64,000 bases of DNA from Nitrincola tapanii (GTDB lineage Bacteria; Pseudomonadota; Gammaproteobacteria; Pseudomonadales; Balneatricaceae). Shown one piece after another: positions 8,652 through 18,274 of this stretch. The number at the start of each line of letters is the position of its first letter. The stretch's first letter is position 1. Position numbers and translations under genes: made by a program. The stretch covers positions 62,001-126,000 of the forward strand of contig NZ_SMRS01000004.1 in NCBI RefSeq assembly GCF_008368715.1, given 5' to 3'. Under the pieces are notes generated by a model. It searched no databases. It worked only from the letters and a program-made list of their open reading frames with translations, and had not been told where the DNA came from.

Positions 8652-9425
8652 CTGTATCAAGCGCTGGGATACCAGTGGGTGCACAAGTAGCGTCGCCCGT
8701 CCTCATCCGCATTCAACCCGGCGCTGTCGAACACGGATTTTCCGCTGGAGCGACTGGTCTCAGGACTCAAACGCAGTGGCTAGGCCCGCATCTGCCTCTA
8801 TGGCCCGCCGGGCACCGGTAAAGGCGAGCTGGGACGTTATCTGGAATCTGTACTGGAACAGCCGCTGCTGATGCGCAAAGCCTCCGATCTGCTGGGCCCT
8901 TTTGTGGGGCAGACCGAGCAGCAGCTGGTTGCCGCCTTTGCCGAAACCAAACAGAAAAACGCCATCCTGATGATCGACGAGGCCGACAGCTTTCTTGGGT
9001 CACGCAGCGCAGCCCAGCAGCAGTGGGAAGTCAGCTAGGTCAACGAGCTATTGGTACAGATGGAAGAGTTCAACGGCATTCTGATCATGTCGACCAACTT
9101 CATGGACCACCTCGACAGCGCCGCATTGCGCCGGTTCGACTTCAAAATTCGGTTTAACTACCTGGACTTTGACCAGTCCTGGTCGTTTTTTAACCGCCTG
9201 CTGGGGATGCACCAGTCTCAACCCTTTGCTGCAGTTAATGTAGCAGGGTACGAGACTCGGTTGAAACGCCTGTCTCAGCTGACCCCCAGTGACTTCGCCA
9301 CCGTTGAGCGTCGCGCCAAGGTGTTGGCCGAGCCGCTGACACCCGAAATCCTGATGGCAGGGCTTGAGCAGGAGCATGCCATCAAGCCCCGTCATCAGGG
9401 TCGCGCCATCGGCTTTATGAGCTGA
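8652..9425 (+). pseudogene. Second AAA+ ATPase copy, 5'-truncated with three TAG stops
   Basis: Translating this frame gives a close homologue of the second AAA module of the 3367 gene: LYQALGY at its start, then SNTDFPLERL, GPPGTGKG, KASDLLGPFVGQTEQQL, ILMIDEADSFLGS, STNFMDHLDSAALRRFDF and the shared end GRAIGFM. The frame is open throughout except for TAG codons at 8688, 8781 and 9036, each of which could come from a CAG glutamine codon by one C-to-T change. The first two thirds of the gene are missing. The DNA is clearly GC-richer than the 3367 copy, especially at third positions, so this is not a recent local duplicate. The next gene is a WYL homologue, as in the first module. Confidence 0.88.
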
Positions 9426-9509
9426 AAGGCGAATGAAATGAAACTTCCATGCAATCAAGGATTTGGTACTATGTCGGCTATCAGAAACACAACATCACAA
9501 GGAGGTGGT

Positions 9510-10517
9510 ATGAGTAGCCGCCAAGACACACTCTTTCGTCACCAGGCTCTGCTGCAACTCATTCCGCGGGCGCCGCACTACCGCGCCACCACGACGCTTC
9601 ATGCACTGCTTGAGGAGCGTGGTTTCAATGTCGAGCTGCGCACCATGCAGCGCGACCTGGAAAAGCTGTCAGCGCATTTCCCGCTACTGCGTGATGGTAC
9701 CTACCGACCCTTCCATTGGTCATTTGATGCATCCTTCAAAAGCAACCTGCCGGCACTGGACACCGCTACCGCGCTGACGCTGGTGCTGACCGAAGAATAC
9801 CTGCGCAGCCTGCTGCCGCAGATCGCCATCGACCAACTGACCGGGCAGTTTGAAAACGCCCGCCAAGTATCTGGATGGACTCAACGGCAACCGGCTGGCG
9901 CACTGGAGCGAGTACGTCAAAGCCATTCCCAACGGCAAGGCATTGATCCCGGCCCCGATCGAACACGATGTTTGGCAACTTGTGACTGACGCACTGCTCA
10001 ACCACTACGCGCTGGATGTTGAGTACCGCAGCCGCTCCAAGGACGAGCACAAAACCTTTACCCTGCACCCGCTGGGTATTGTTGCGCGCCATAGTGTCTT
10101 TTACCTGCTGGCCACCGTAAACGACTATGAAGATGTGCGCCAGTTTGCGCTGCATCGCATTGTCAGCATTAAAGCCAGTGAACAACCGTACCGATCCAAA
10201 GCGGATTTTTGCGTCGACCAATACATCTCAACCGGCCCTTCGGCTATCCGCTGGACGAGCAGTTCGTGCAATTGAAAGCACGCATTCGGCCTGAAGTTGC
10301 CAGGCTGCTGTCGGAAACGCCATTGAGTGATGTGCAAAGGCTAACTGAAGAGCCAGACGAACAGGGCTGGTGCTGGCTGGAAGCCGAAGTACCGAACGAC
10401 CAGCAGACCCAGTGGTGGATACAGGGCTTTGGGGCGGCGATAGATGTGGTTGAGCCAGTGAGCTGGCGGGAGGCTATACACCGGCAGGCGCGGGGTGTGC
10501 TGGGAATTGAAACCTGA
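9510..10517 (+). pseudogene. Second WYL-domain regulator copy, two frameshifts
   Basis: It has a strong ribosome site (AAGGAGGTGGT) before ATG 9510 and starts MSSRQDTLFRHQALLQLIPR, closely similar to the WYL protein at 5934. An extra base near 9866 (CGCCAAG where CGCAAG is expected) breaks ENAR-KYLDG. A missing base near 10237 breaks QYISTG from PFGYPLDEQ. Joined across three frames, the full-length regulator is readable, including LHPLGIVARHSVFYLLATV and QTQWWIQGFGAAI. As it stands only about 120 residues (the DNA-binding half) could be made. It is as GC-rich as the AAA pseudogene in front of it. Confidence 0.87.
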
Positions 10518-10646
10518 ATTATTGCCTGTTAATAGGGCTATTAGCTGGGCAGCAGTCATGTAAAATAGCTGTGTCCAGCAAGACATTGATGAACAACACG
10601 CGTATTCCAAACTGATGGCGTTAAAAGGATTTCCAGAGCAAAAGCC

Positions 10647-13526
10647 ATGACTATCACTGACTATCAGGCCAAATACTACGCTTATGAACTCACCATTCGT
10701 CATGCCGGCGGCGTCGATAGTCTTTCGCAGTCATTGTTTGATGCCAGTGTCGACCTCAACCCTCATCAGATTAACGCTGCGCTGTTTGCACTCAACAACC
10801 CCTTGAGCCAGGGTGTTGTATTGGCCGATGAAGTGGGTTTGGGTAAAACCATCGAAGCGGGTCTGGTGATTTCCCAATACTGGGCAGAGCGCCGCAGAAA
10901 GCTGCTGATCATCTGTCCGGCCTCACTACGCAGGCAATGGGCACAGGAGTTGTCGGACAAGTTCAATCTACCTTCCCAAATTCTGGATGCCAAAACCTGG
11001 AAAAATCTGCAAAAAGAAGGTGTTTATAACCCGCTGGCTGAAAAGCGGGTCATCATCATGTCTTACCACTACGCTGCTCGGCTTGAAGAGCAGCTGCTGG
11101 TAGAGCCTTGGGATCTTGTAGTAATTGATGAAGCCCACAAGCTTCGCAACGCACACCGCACTAGTAATCGCATGGGCCAATTACTACGCAGAGCGTTGGT
11201 CGGACGTAAAAAACTCTTGCTAACAGCAACCCCATTACAAAATTCGCTGATGGAGTTATATGGCCTTTCGACTCTGATTGATGAACAGCTTTTTGGTGAC
11301 GAACGTTCTTTCCGACAAAGCTATATTCAGGGCCATAGCTCCGTTGCGGAGCTGAAAAGCAGGCTCAAAGGATTCGTGCATCGAACTCTGCGGCGCGATG
11401 TGCTGGAGTATGTGCGTTATACCCAGCGCCAAACCTTAACGGTGCCTTTCACCCCAACCGCACAGGAAGAAGACCTGTATAACGGCATATCCGCCTTATT
11501 AGAGCGTGACGAAAGCTATGCGCTGCCGCGCAATCAGCGCCATCTTACAGGCCTTATACTTCGTAAGCTGTTGGCATCCAGCTCTCATGCGGTACTCAAT
11601 ACACTGGAAACCATCTTAAAGCGCCTTGAAGCACTGAAAGAAAACACCCAAAGCGATATTGATGTTGTCGCAACCTTGGTGGATGACGACGATCTTGAGC
11701 AGGAGTATCTGGAAGAAATCGACGAGCCTGAAGCTAACGATATGTATATCGACTTTGAGTTGCTCGAAGACGAAATCAACGAAATCAGGCTCTACATTGG
11801 TAAAGCCCGCGCCATTGAAACCGACAGTAAAGCCACGGCACTTCTTACGGCATTGAATCAAGGCTTCGAAAAAATGGAAGCCATGGGCGCGCCAAGAAAA
11901 GTGATTATCTTCACTGAGTCTAAGCGCACGCAAGAATATTTAAGCCGGTTCCTATCCGCCAATGGCTATCAGGATAAAATCGTCACCTTCAGTGGTTCCA
12001 ACAATCATCCGCAAGCTACGGAAGTGTATCAGCGCTGGTTAGCAGAAAATAAAGACAGCGACAAAATCAGCGGCTCGCCCCAGATAGACCGACGTACCGC
12101 TCTGATCGACCACTTCAAACACCACGCTGAAGTCATGATTGCGACCGAAGCAGCGGCAGAGGGTGTCAACCTCCAGTTTTGCTCATTGCTGATCAACTAC
12201 GACTTACCCTGGAACCCGCAGAGGGTCGAGCAGCGGATTGGTCGCTGCCATCGTTACGGCCAGAAGTTTGATGTTGTCGTTATCAACTTCCTGAATAACT
12301 CCAATCAGGCTGATCAGCGTGTCCTGGAACTGCTTACTGAGAAGTTTCATCTCTTTGATGGAGTCTTTGGCGCATCCGATGAAGTGCTGGGCAGCATTGA
12401 ATCCGGCGTCGATTTTGAAAAACGTATTCAGGCAATCTACGAAACCTGCCGTAAACCAGAAGACATTGACGCTGCTTTCAAACAGCTACAACAAGAGCTG
12501 GAAGCAGACATAAACGAGAAAATGAAAGAAACCCGGCAGATTCTGCTGGAAAACTTTGATGAGGACATCCACGACCTGCTCAAACTGCGTCTGGATGCCG
12601 CTGAACAACGCCTCGACAAAGTGGGCCGATGGTTCTGGGCATTGACTCAGCACGAATTACAACGTCTTGCCGCCTTTAATGAAGCCAATCACAGTTTTGA
12701 ACTAAAGGCGTCGATTCCACAAGTTCCATCTGGGCTGTATCAGCTGCACAAGCGCGGTTCAGCGCAACAACCGGACAATGAATTAGCTCATGCGCACCGC
12801 TACCGATTGTCTGCCCCTCTGGGCGAATGGGTGGTACAGCAGGCCATCAGTCGAGAGCTGCCCCCAGCTGAACTGCTGTTCGACTATTCATCGCATACCG
12901 CCAAAGTATCCGTCATTGAGAATCTGGTAGGTAAGTCTGGCGTTCTACGCATGCAAAAGTTCAGCATTGAATCACTGGAGCGTAGTGAGGACTACCTGCT
13001 GTTTGCCGCTATGGACCAACAAGGTAATACCATACCAGCTGAAGTGGCTCAAAAGCTGATGCAATTACCAGCTTATGAACGGCAAGCCAGTCAGCAGATC
13101 AACCGAATAGCGGAACCAACGGCCTCCGAAACAGCACTTGAACGAATTCTGGAGTCAGAACGTAATCAGGTTGAAAAGTCCGTCAATGACCGGAATCTGA
13201 GCTTCTTCGAACAAGAAGTGAACAAGCTGGATGCCTGGGCCGATGACCTGAAAGAAGGGCTCGAAGCATCTATCAAGGAGCTCGACAAACAAATCAAAGA
13301 AGTACGCCGCGAAGCTAAGATCGCGGTCACACTGGAAGAAAAGCTGGCCCTGCAAAAGCAGCAGAAGAATCTGGAAAGCCAACGCAATAAAAGTCGCCGC
13401 GAGCTATTTGATAAGCAAGATGAAGTCGATGGACGACGTGAAGAGCTGATTGAATCCCTAGAAGGCAAGCTGAATAAGAAAACAACGGTAGAAACCCTGT
13501 TTACTGTGCAATGGAGTGTGAAGTGA
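10647..13526 (+). CDS. SNF2-family DNA helicase/translocase
   Basis: A 959-residue superfamily 2 enzyme. The SNF2 N-domain has DEVGLGKTIEAG at about 61-72 (Walker A), IDEAHKLRN near 160, LLTATPLQNS and the helicase C-domain IIFTES, IATEAAAEGVNLQFC and VEQRIGRCHRYGQ. After the helicase domains, an acidic insertion and a long coiled-coil tail (about 830-930, EKSVNDRNLSFFEQ onward) follow. No nuclease motif is seen. Such helicases often sit beside methyltransferase and restriction genes in defence islands, where they may translocate on foreign DNA. The ATG overlaps a TGA (ATGA) that closes a short upstream open frame, suggesting a lost upstream partner gene. Confidence 0.9.
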   Translation: MTITDYQAKYYAYELTIRHAGGVDSLSQSLFDASVDLNPHQINAALFALNNPLSQGVVLADEVGLGKTIEAGLVISQYWAERRRKLLIICPASLRRQWAQELSDKFNLPSQILDAKTWKNLQKEGVYNPLAEKRVIIMSYHYAARLEEQLLVEPWDLVVIDEAHKLRNAHRTSNRMGQLLRRALVGRKKLLLTATPLQNSLMELYGLSTLIDEQLFGDERSFRQSYIQGHSSVAELKSRLKGFVHRTLRRDVLEYVRYTQRQTLTVPFTPTAQEEDLYNGISALLERDESYALPRNQRHLTGLILRKLLASSSHAVLNTLETILKRLEALKENTQSDIDVVATLVDDDDLEQEYLEEIDEPEANDMYIDFELLEDEINEIRLYIGKARAIETDSKATALLTALNQGFEKMEAMGAPRKVIIFTESKRTQEYLSRFLSANGYQDKIVTFSGSNNHPQATEVYQRWLAENKDSDKISGSPQIDRRTALIDHFKHHAEVMIATEAAAEGVNLQFCSLLINYDLPWNPQRVEQRIGRCHRYGQKFDVVVINFLNNSNQADQRVLELLTEKFHLFDGVFGASDEVLGSIESGVDFEKRIQAIYETCRKPEDIDAAFKQLQQELEADINEKMKETRQILLENFDEDIHDLLKLRLDAAEQRLDKVGRWFWALTQHELQRLAAFNEANHSFELKASIPQVPSGLYQLHKRGSAQQPDNELAHAHRYRLSAPLGEWVVQQAISRELPPAELLFDYSSHTAKVSVIENLVGKSGVLRMQKFSIESLERSEDYLLFAAMDQQGNTIPAEVAQKLMQLPAYERQASQQINRIAEPTASETALERILESERNQVEKSVNDRNLSFFEQEVNKLDAWADDLKEGLEASIKELDKQIKEVRREAKIAVTLEEKLALQKQQKNLESQRNKSRRELFDKQDEVDGRREELIESLEGKLNKKTTVETLFTVQWSVK

Positions 13527-13743
13527 TCAAAGAAACCCTTATCTCTTTGTTTTTAAAGGACTATTTATGGAGCCAAGAAAACATCCTGGGGGCCTGCAGC
13601 ACTCCAGACGACCTGCCTATGCTTGACTTCGGCTATTTGGCCACTATAATTAGCTTCAACAATACCCCTCCCGCTTCTCTTCCTGCCTTCGGGCTAGAAT
13701 GCAGCGCACCGCGAGGGGTTACTCGTTTCTGGGGGACTGAAAA

Positions 13744-14694
13744 GTGAGTCCTGCTAACAGAAATCGAACATCAAGACGCCCAAACAAAGTTCCCTTTACT
13801 AAGCAACCCACCACCTTTGCCGACCAGGTTAGTCTGCTTAAGCAACGAGGCATGCTTATCCCTGATGAGCAAAAAGCGGCGTTCTATCTCTCCCAGCTTA
13901 ACTACTATCGGTTTGCGGCCTATTGCCTCCCATTCGAGCAAGATCACGCTAGCCATCAATTCCAAGCAGGCACCGGATTCGAAGACGTATTCAACCTCTA
14001 CGTATTTGACCGAGAGCTGCGCTTGCTGGTGCTGGATGCTATCGAGCGCTTTGAGGTCTCACTGCGTACTCAACTGGCCTACCACCTCAGCCATAATCAT
14101 ACGACGGCTCACCCGCACTTAAAGCCGCAGATATTTCACAACCCGGTTATCTATGGCGCATGTCTCAACAAGCTGGACAATGACATTAATCGGAGCCGCG
14201 AAGAGTTTATCAAACACCTTACCCAAAAGTACGAAGAGCTACAGCCACCCATCTGGGCCGTGGTTGAATTAATGACAATGGGACAATTATCGAAATGGTT
14301 CTCAAATATCGAGGCCAGAGCGGATCGACAAGCGATCAGCCGCATTTATGGACTGGACGAGAAAGTGATGACATCGTTTTGCGAGCACCTTTCGCTAGTG
14401 CGTAATCACGCAGCACATCATGCCAGATTGTGGAATCGTGATTTTACCAAAACCCCGATGCTGCCACGCCGGGGTGATCAGAAATTGATTAACAGTCTGT
14501 TCAACTTACCGGACACCGACAGGCGACTAAGAAAACTCTACAACACCTTCGTTCTGTTGGCTTATCTAATGAATACCATCTGCGGAGAAAACCACTGGGC
14601 CATGAGACTCAAAGAACTCATTGATAGTCATCATGTTGATCCAGTCAAAATGGGCTTTCCAACGGATTGGCAACAAAAAGACATTTGGAATTAA
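13744..14694 (+). CDS. Abi_2 (AbiD/AbiF-like) abortive-infection protein
   Basis: A 316-residue Abi_2-family protein. Typical marks are TFADQVSLLKQRGM, LSQLNYYRFAAYCLPF, VFDRELRLLVLDAIERFEVSLRTQLAY and PIWAVVELMTMGQLSKW. Near residue 219 there is LSLVRNHAAHHARLWNR, which contains the R-N-x3-H signature of HEPN-type RNases; the family is believed to act as RNase toxins during phage infection or as crRNA-like RNA partners. It starts with GTG and its last 28 bases overlap a possible longer start of the AIPR gene. The 217 bases before it contain no gene and may hold a promoter. Whether it works with the helicase or Mod-Res is not known. Confidence 0.85.
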   Translation: MSPANRNRTSRRPNKVPFTKQPTTFADQVSLLKQRGMLIPDEQKAAFYLSQLNYYRFAAYCLPFEQDHASHQFQAGTGFEDVFNLYVFDRELRLLVLDAIERFEVSLRTQLAYHLSHNHTTAHPHLKPQIFHNPVIYGACLNKLDNDINRSREEFIKHLTQKYEELQPPIWAVVELMTMGQLSKWFSNIEARADRQAISRIYGLDEKVMTSFCEHLSLVRNHAAHHARLWNRDFTKTPMLPRRGDQKLINSLFNLPDTDRRLRKLYNTFVLLAYLMNTICGENHWAMRLKELIDSHHVDPVKMGFPTDWQQKDIWN

Positions 14695-14705
14695 GGCATT
14701 ACTAT

Positions 14706-16496
14706 ATGGCATTACAAGCTGCATTCTTGACAGTTTTGAAAGAGCTCTTGAAGAACAGATTTGCCCCGCACTTACCTCCACTTTTAGGGGACGGGAACCC
14801 AGCAGATCGAGAGAATAAACAGATTTCCCGTGCATTTAGTGCCTTTGCACTACAGAAGCTATTCGATCTGGACACGATGACTGCAGCCAAGGCCGTAGTA
14901 GACGACTACAACGACAAAGGCATTGATGCCATTTATTACCACGAAGACGAAAAAACCCTCTACCTGGTGCAAAGTAAGCTCAAGGCAAGTGAACAGTTCC
15001 AACTGGATGAGGCTCAGTCGTTCTTGAGTGGCATCGACCTATTGATTGACAAAAATTTTGAACAGTTTAATCAGAATGTACAAAACATCCAGCAACAGAT
15101 AGAAGATGCATTAGACGAGTGCGATATTATCAAGCTCATAATCGCGTACTCAGGTGATGGCATATCAATTCAGGCCAAGAATGAAATCCAGCAAAAAGTT
15201 CAGTCACTGATTGATGACGGTGAAGAACAGCTGGTGCTTGAGCCCGTAATCTTCGGGCCAGAAGCCATTGAAGAAGCATTAAGGGCAGAAAATGCGACCA
15301 AGCCCATCAATGAGAAGATACAGGTTCACAAGTTCCGCACCACTAGCCAGCCTCGTTATTCGGTATTTGGCCTTGCAAAAGTCGAAGATCTCATTGCGCT
15401 CCACAAAAAACATGGGCGCGCGTTGTATGAAAAGAATATCCGTTACTTTATCGGTGCTGGCCGCAGAGGCGTGAATTCGGCCATTCGAGATACGCTGCTG
15501 AATGCACCACAGAACTTTATGCATTTAAACAACGGCATCACGCTTGTCGGAAACCATGTGGAAGCCAAGTCAAATGTCAAAAGCTCAAAGCTTAGCAAAA
15601 ATATTGAGGTGCTCGGGCTATCCGTCGTCAATGGTGCGCAAACCATCTCTTCAGCAGCCCAGTTTTTAGAGCAAAACCCGGAAGCCGATATATCAAGCGC
15701 CCAAGTACTGGTTACCATCATCAATACCGGTAATGACGACTTTCATAAGCAGGTGACCAAAGCCCGTAACTTGCAGAACCCGGTCGATCTATCCAATTTC
15801 GCTGCACTTGATGACAACCAGGAAAGGCTAAGACAGGAAATAGCTTTATTTGGTGTTGACTATCAATACCGCCCACAGCGTCAAACCACAATCGGCATTC
15901 CCGTTATAACTATTGATAATCTGGCAAAAGCGTTGGCTTGCTTGCATAACGACATTCGTTTCCCTGCACGCTTGAAATCCGAACCCAGTCAATTTACCAA
16001 CTCGGCCAGCGATTCTTATCAAGCCCTGTTCACACCAGAGCTAACCGGCCACAAAGCACTGAATGCTCACACTGCATTTGAGGTTATCCATGAGTTGGTG
16101 ACACAAGCGGAACGTGGTTCTCCCAGCCCAGAAAAGTTGGTCTATCGTCATTGCGGCTATGCCATTGCCAGCATTTTGATGAAGCAACTGCGAAGCAAAA
16201 TTGAGGGTAACGAGTTGCTGGATACAGATCATGTGAGACAGTGTTTGAGCGTGCCCTTTGATGAGGTTCGGCAACAGTTTGCCGATCAATACCCAGTGGT
16301 TGCTATGGGCTCGGCGCACCACGCGTTTTTCAAGCGTATTCCCGATACCGCCAAACTCATCAATAAGGTTTGGATTGAACATCAAGGCGTACAACAGGAT
16401 GCTGCGGTGATTGCACTTCAGGGAAGGCTTTCGCCGGAAGATCCCTACAACCAGCGCTTGTTTAATGTGTTGAAGGATCGAGCCGCACAACTCTAG
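14706..16496 (+). CDS. AIPR-family protein with PD-(D/E)xK-like N-terminus
   Basis: A protein of 596 residues from ATG 14706 (609 from an alternative start at 14667 that overlaps the Abi gene). The AIPR domain (abortive infection phage resistance) is recognised by YIGAGRR-like RYFIGAGRRGVNSAIRDTL, NFMHLNNGITLVGN, VVNGAQTISS, TKARNLQNPVDLSNFAALDDNQERL. Near residues 74-91, GIDAI...YLVQSK fits an Mrr-like nuclease core (Asp then Q-x-K), so it may cut DNA. AIPR genes commonly neighbour restriction-modification genes. The mod gene begins 50 bases after it on the same strand. Confidence 0.88.
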   Translation: MALQAAFLTVLKELLKNRFAPHLPPLLGDGNPADRENKQISRAFSAFALQKLFDLDTMTAAKAVVDDYNDKGIDAIYYHEDEKTLYLVQSKLKASEQFQLDEAQSFLSGIDLLIDKNFEQFNQNVQNIQQQIEDALDECDIIKLIIAYSGDGISIQAKNEIQQKVQSLIDDGEEQLVLEPVIFGPEAIEEALRAENATKPINEKIQVHKFRTTSQPRYSVFGLAKVEDLIALHKKHGRALYEKNIRYFIGAGRRGVNSAIRDTLLNAPQNFMHLNNGITLVGNHVEAKSNVKSSKLSKNIEVLGLSVVNGAQTISSAAQFLEQNPEADISSAQVLVTIINTGNDDFHKQVTKARNLQNPVDLSNFAALDDNQERLRQEIALFGVDYQYRPQRQTTIGIPVITIDNLAKALACLHNDIRFPARLKSEPSQFTNSASDSYQALFTPELTGHKALNAHTAFEVIHELVTQAERGSPSPEKLVYRHCGYAIASILMKQLRSKIEGNELLDTDHVRQCLSVPFDEVRQQFADQYPVVAMGSAHHAFFKRIPDTAKLINKVWIEHQGVQQDAAVIALQGRLSPEDPYNQRLFNVLKDRAAQL

Positions 16497-16546
16497 TTGC
16501 GCAAAGGGCACATACAAAGAATTTGAGAATTATGTAAGAGACCACT

Positions 16547-18259
16547 ATGAGCAAAACAAAACTCGAACTGACCTGGATAGGCAAAGATAAGCGTCCCAAG
16601 CTGGAGCCTCGCATTCTGCTGGAAGACCCAGAGCTTTCCTATCATGCCAGTCAAAAGGTGTCTGAAAACGACATTTTTGATAATAAGCTGATATTTGGCG
16701 ATAACTTGCTTGCACTGAAAGCGTTGGAACAAGAATACACTGGCAAGGTGAAGTGTATTTATATTGATCCGCCATATAACACCGGCAACGCATTTGAGCA
16801 TTATGATGATGCTGTAGAACACTCTCTTTGGCTTTCGCTAATGAGAGACCGATTGATTATTTTGAGAAATTTACTTAAGTCTGACGGCTTTATTTGTTGC
16901 CACATTGATGACTCTGAAGGTCATTATTTAAAGGTATTAATGGATGAAGTGTTCGGACGTTCAAACTATCTGAGCACTATGTATGTGCAAGTGAGATATG
17001 CCGACAAAACTCTTAAACAGGATATGAGCTTTCACAAACAAATTGAGCAAATCCATGTATATCGTAAAGATTGGGGAGCAAAGCCTAACCTAAACATAAA
17101 GCAAAAATCGTTTGATAAGTTCAATTTCTACATTAAAGAAAATGGAAAAGGACGGGAAATTACTCTTGGCGGAAAGCGAGTAGTAATTTTCAATAAAGGT
17201 GACTACGAAATAGTAAAAGGCGAGGGATCAGAGGATGGCCTCAAGGAAATATGGGCTACCGGTTCGATATTAGACGGAAACTCTTCCGGCAGATTTTTTC
17301 GTGATTACTTTAATGGAAGAGTTGAAGAAGATGGCCTGGGCGTATTGTATAAAGTGTATGGAATTGGCGATGACAAATTTGACTATCGCTATTTTACGGG
17401 CCCACAAAGAGCTGGCGCGACAAAAGGCAAATACTTTCAAGGAGTTCCACTAAAGCAACTAGAAGATGAGGATCTAGTTCAAACCACACCAATCGAAAAT
17501 TTTTACGACTTGGCAGGCAGCTTCGGTAATTGCAGGCATGAAGGCGGCGTAGATTTTCGTAGTGGTAAAAAGCCAGAAAAATTAATTGAAATTGTTTTAA
17601 GGCATTTCTCCAATCACGGCGATTTAGTGTTGGATTCTTTTGGTGGATCAGGCTCAACAGGCGCAGTTGCCCACAAAATGGGGCGACGCTGGATTATGGT
17701 TGAGCTTGGTGAGCACTGTCACACCCACATTATTCCAAGACTTCAGAAAGTCATTGATGGTGAAGACCAGGGCGGCATATCGAAGTCTGTGAACTGGCAA
17801 GGTGGTGGTGGCTTCCGCTATTACAAACTGGCCCCTTCGTTAATCGAATACGATCGCTTTGGCCAGCCTGTAATCAATAAAGAATTCAATGCAGAAATGC
17901 TGGCAGAAGCCGTCTGCAAGCTGGAAGGCTTTACCTATGCCCCCTCCGATACGCTTTGGTGGCAACATGGCTATTCCACGGAAACTGACTTCATTTATGT
18001 GACGACACAAAACCTTTCCGTTGAGCAGCTGGAACAAATCAGTGAAGAGGTGGGTAGCGACAAAACGCTGCTGGTGATGTGTGGTGCGTTCCGCTGCAAG
18101 GCTGATCGTTTTGCCAATCTCACTATCAAAAAGCTGCCCAAGGCCGTGCTGAAGCATTGCGAGTGGGCGCACGATGATTACAGTTTGAATGTGCAGAATC
18201 TGCCGATGGCCCAAAAAGAAAATGAACAGCAAGATCCTGAACAAGAAGACCTGTTTTAA
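16547..18259 (+). CDS. mod: Type III-like DNA adenine methyltransferase (Mod)
   Basis: A 570-residue beta-class methyltransferase. Motif IV IDPPYNTG lies at about 73-80 and motif I DSFGGSGSTG near 363-372, the order expected for type III Mod. The stretch between them (about 130-340) is the target-recognition domain; its DNA is visibly AT-richer than both ends, which suggests TRD exchange. The C-terminal 150 residues carry the Res-interaction region. The substrate is a short asymmetric site, methylated at adenine; the site cannot be read from sequence. The start codon is supported by a GAGACC ribosome site. Res follows after 15 bases, so they are translated together. Confidence 0.92.
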   Translation: MSKTKLELTWIGKDKRPKLEPRILLEDPELSYHASQKVSENDIFDNKLIFGDNLLALKALEQEYTGKVKCIYIDPPYNTGNAFEHYDDAVEHSLWLSLMRDRLIILRNLLKSDGFICCHIDDSEGHYLKVLMDEVFGRSNYLSTMYVQVRYADKTLKQDMSFHKQIEQIHVYRKDWGAKPNLNIKQKSFDKFNFYIKENGKGREITLGGKRVVIFNKGDYEIVKGEGSEDGLKEIWATGSILDGNSSGRFFRDYFNGRVEEDGLGVLYKVYGIGDDKFDYRYFTGPQRAGATKGKYFQGVPLKQLEDEDLVQTTPIENFYDLAGSFGNCRHEGGVDFRSGKKPEKLIEIVLRHFSNHGDLVLDSFGGSGSTGAVAHKMGRRWIMVELGEHCHTHIIPRLQKVIDGEDQGGISKSVNWQGGGGFRYYKLAPSLIEYDRFGQPVINKEFNAEMLAEAVCKLEGFTYAPSDTLWWQHGYSTETDFIYVTTQNLSVEQLEQISEEVGSDKTLLVMCGAFRCKADRFANLTIKKLPKAVLKHCEWAHDDYSLNVQNLPMAQKENEQQDPEQEDLF

Positions 18260-18274
18260 GTATTGGAGTAAGAA

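Noticed and set aside
8652-9425. Amber read-through or recoding that would keep the AAA copy functional
   Set aside because: The gene also lacks its 5' two thirds, and the coupled WYL gene has two frameshifts, so decay is the simpler explanation.
13511-13747. Open frame of 78 codons between the SNF2 helicase and the Abi_2 gene
   Set aside because: It starts inside the helicase gene, has a composition unlike its neighbours and no recognisable motif; more likely a leader/promoter region than a gene.
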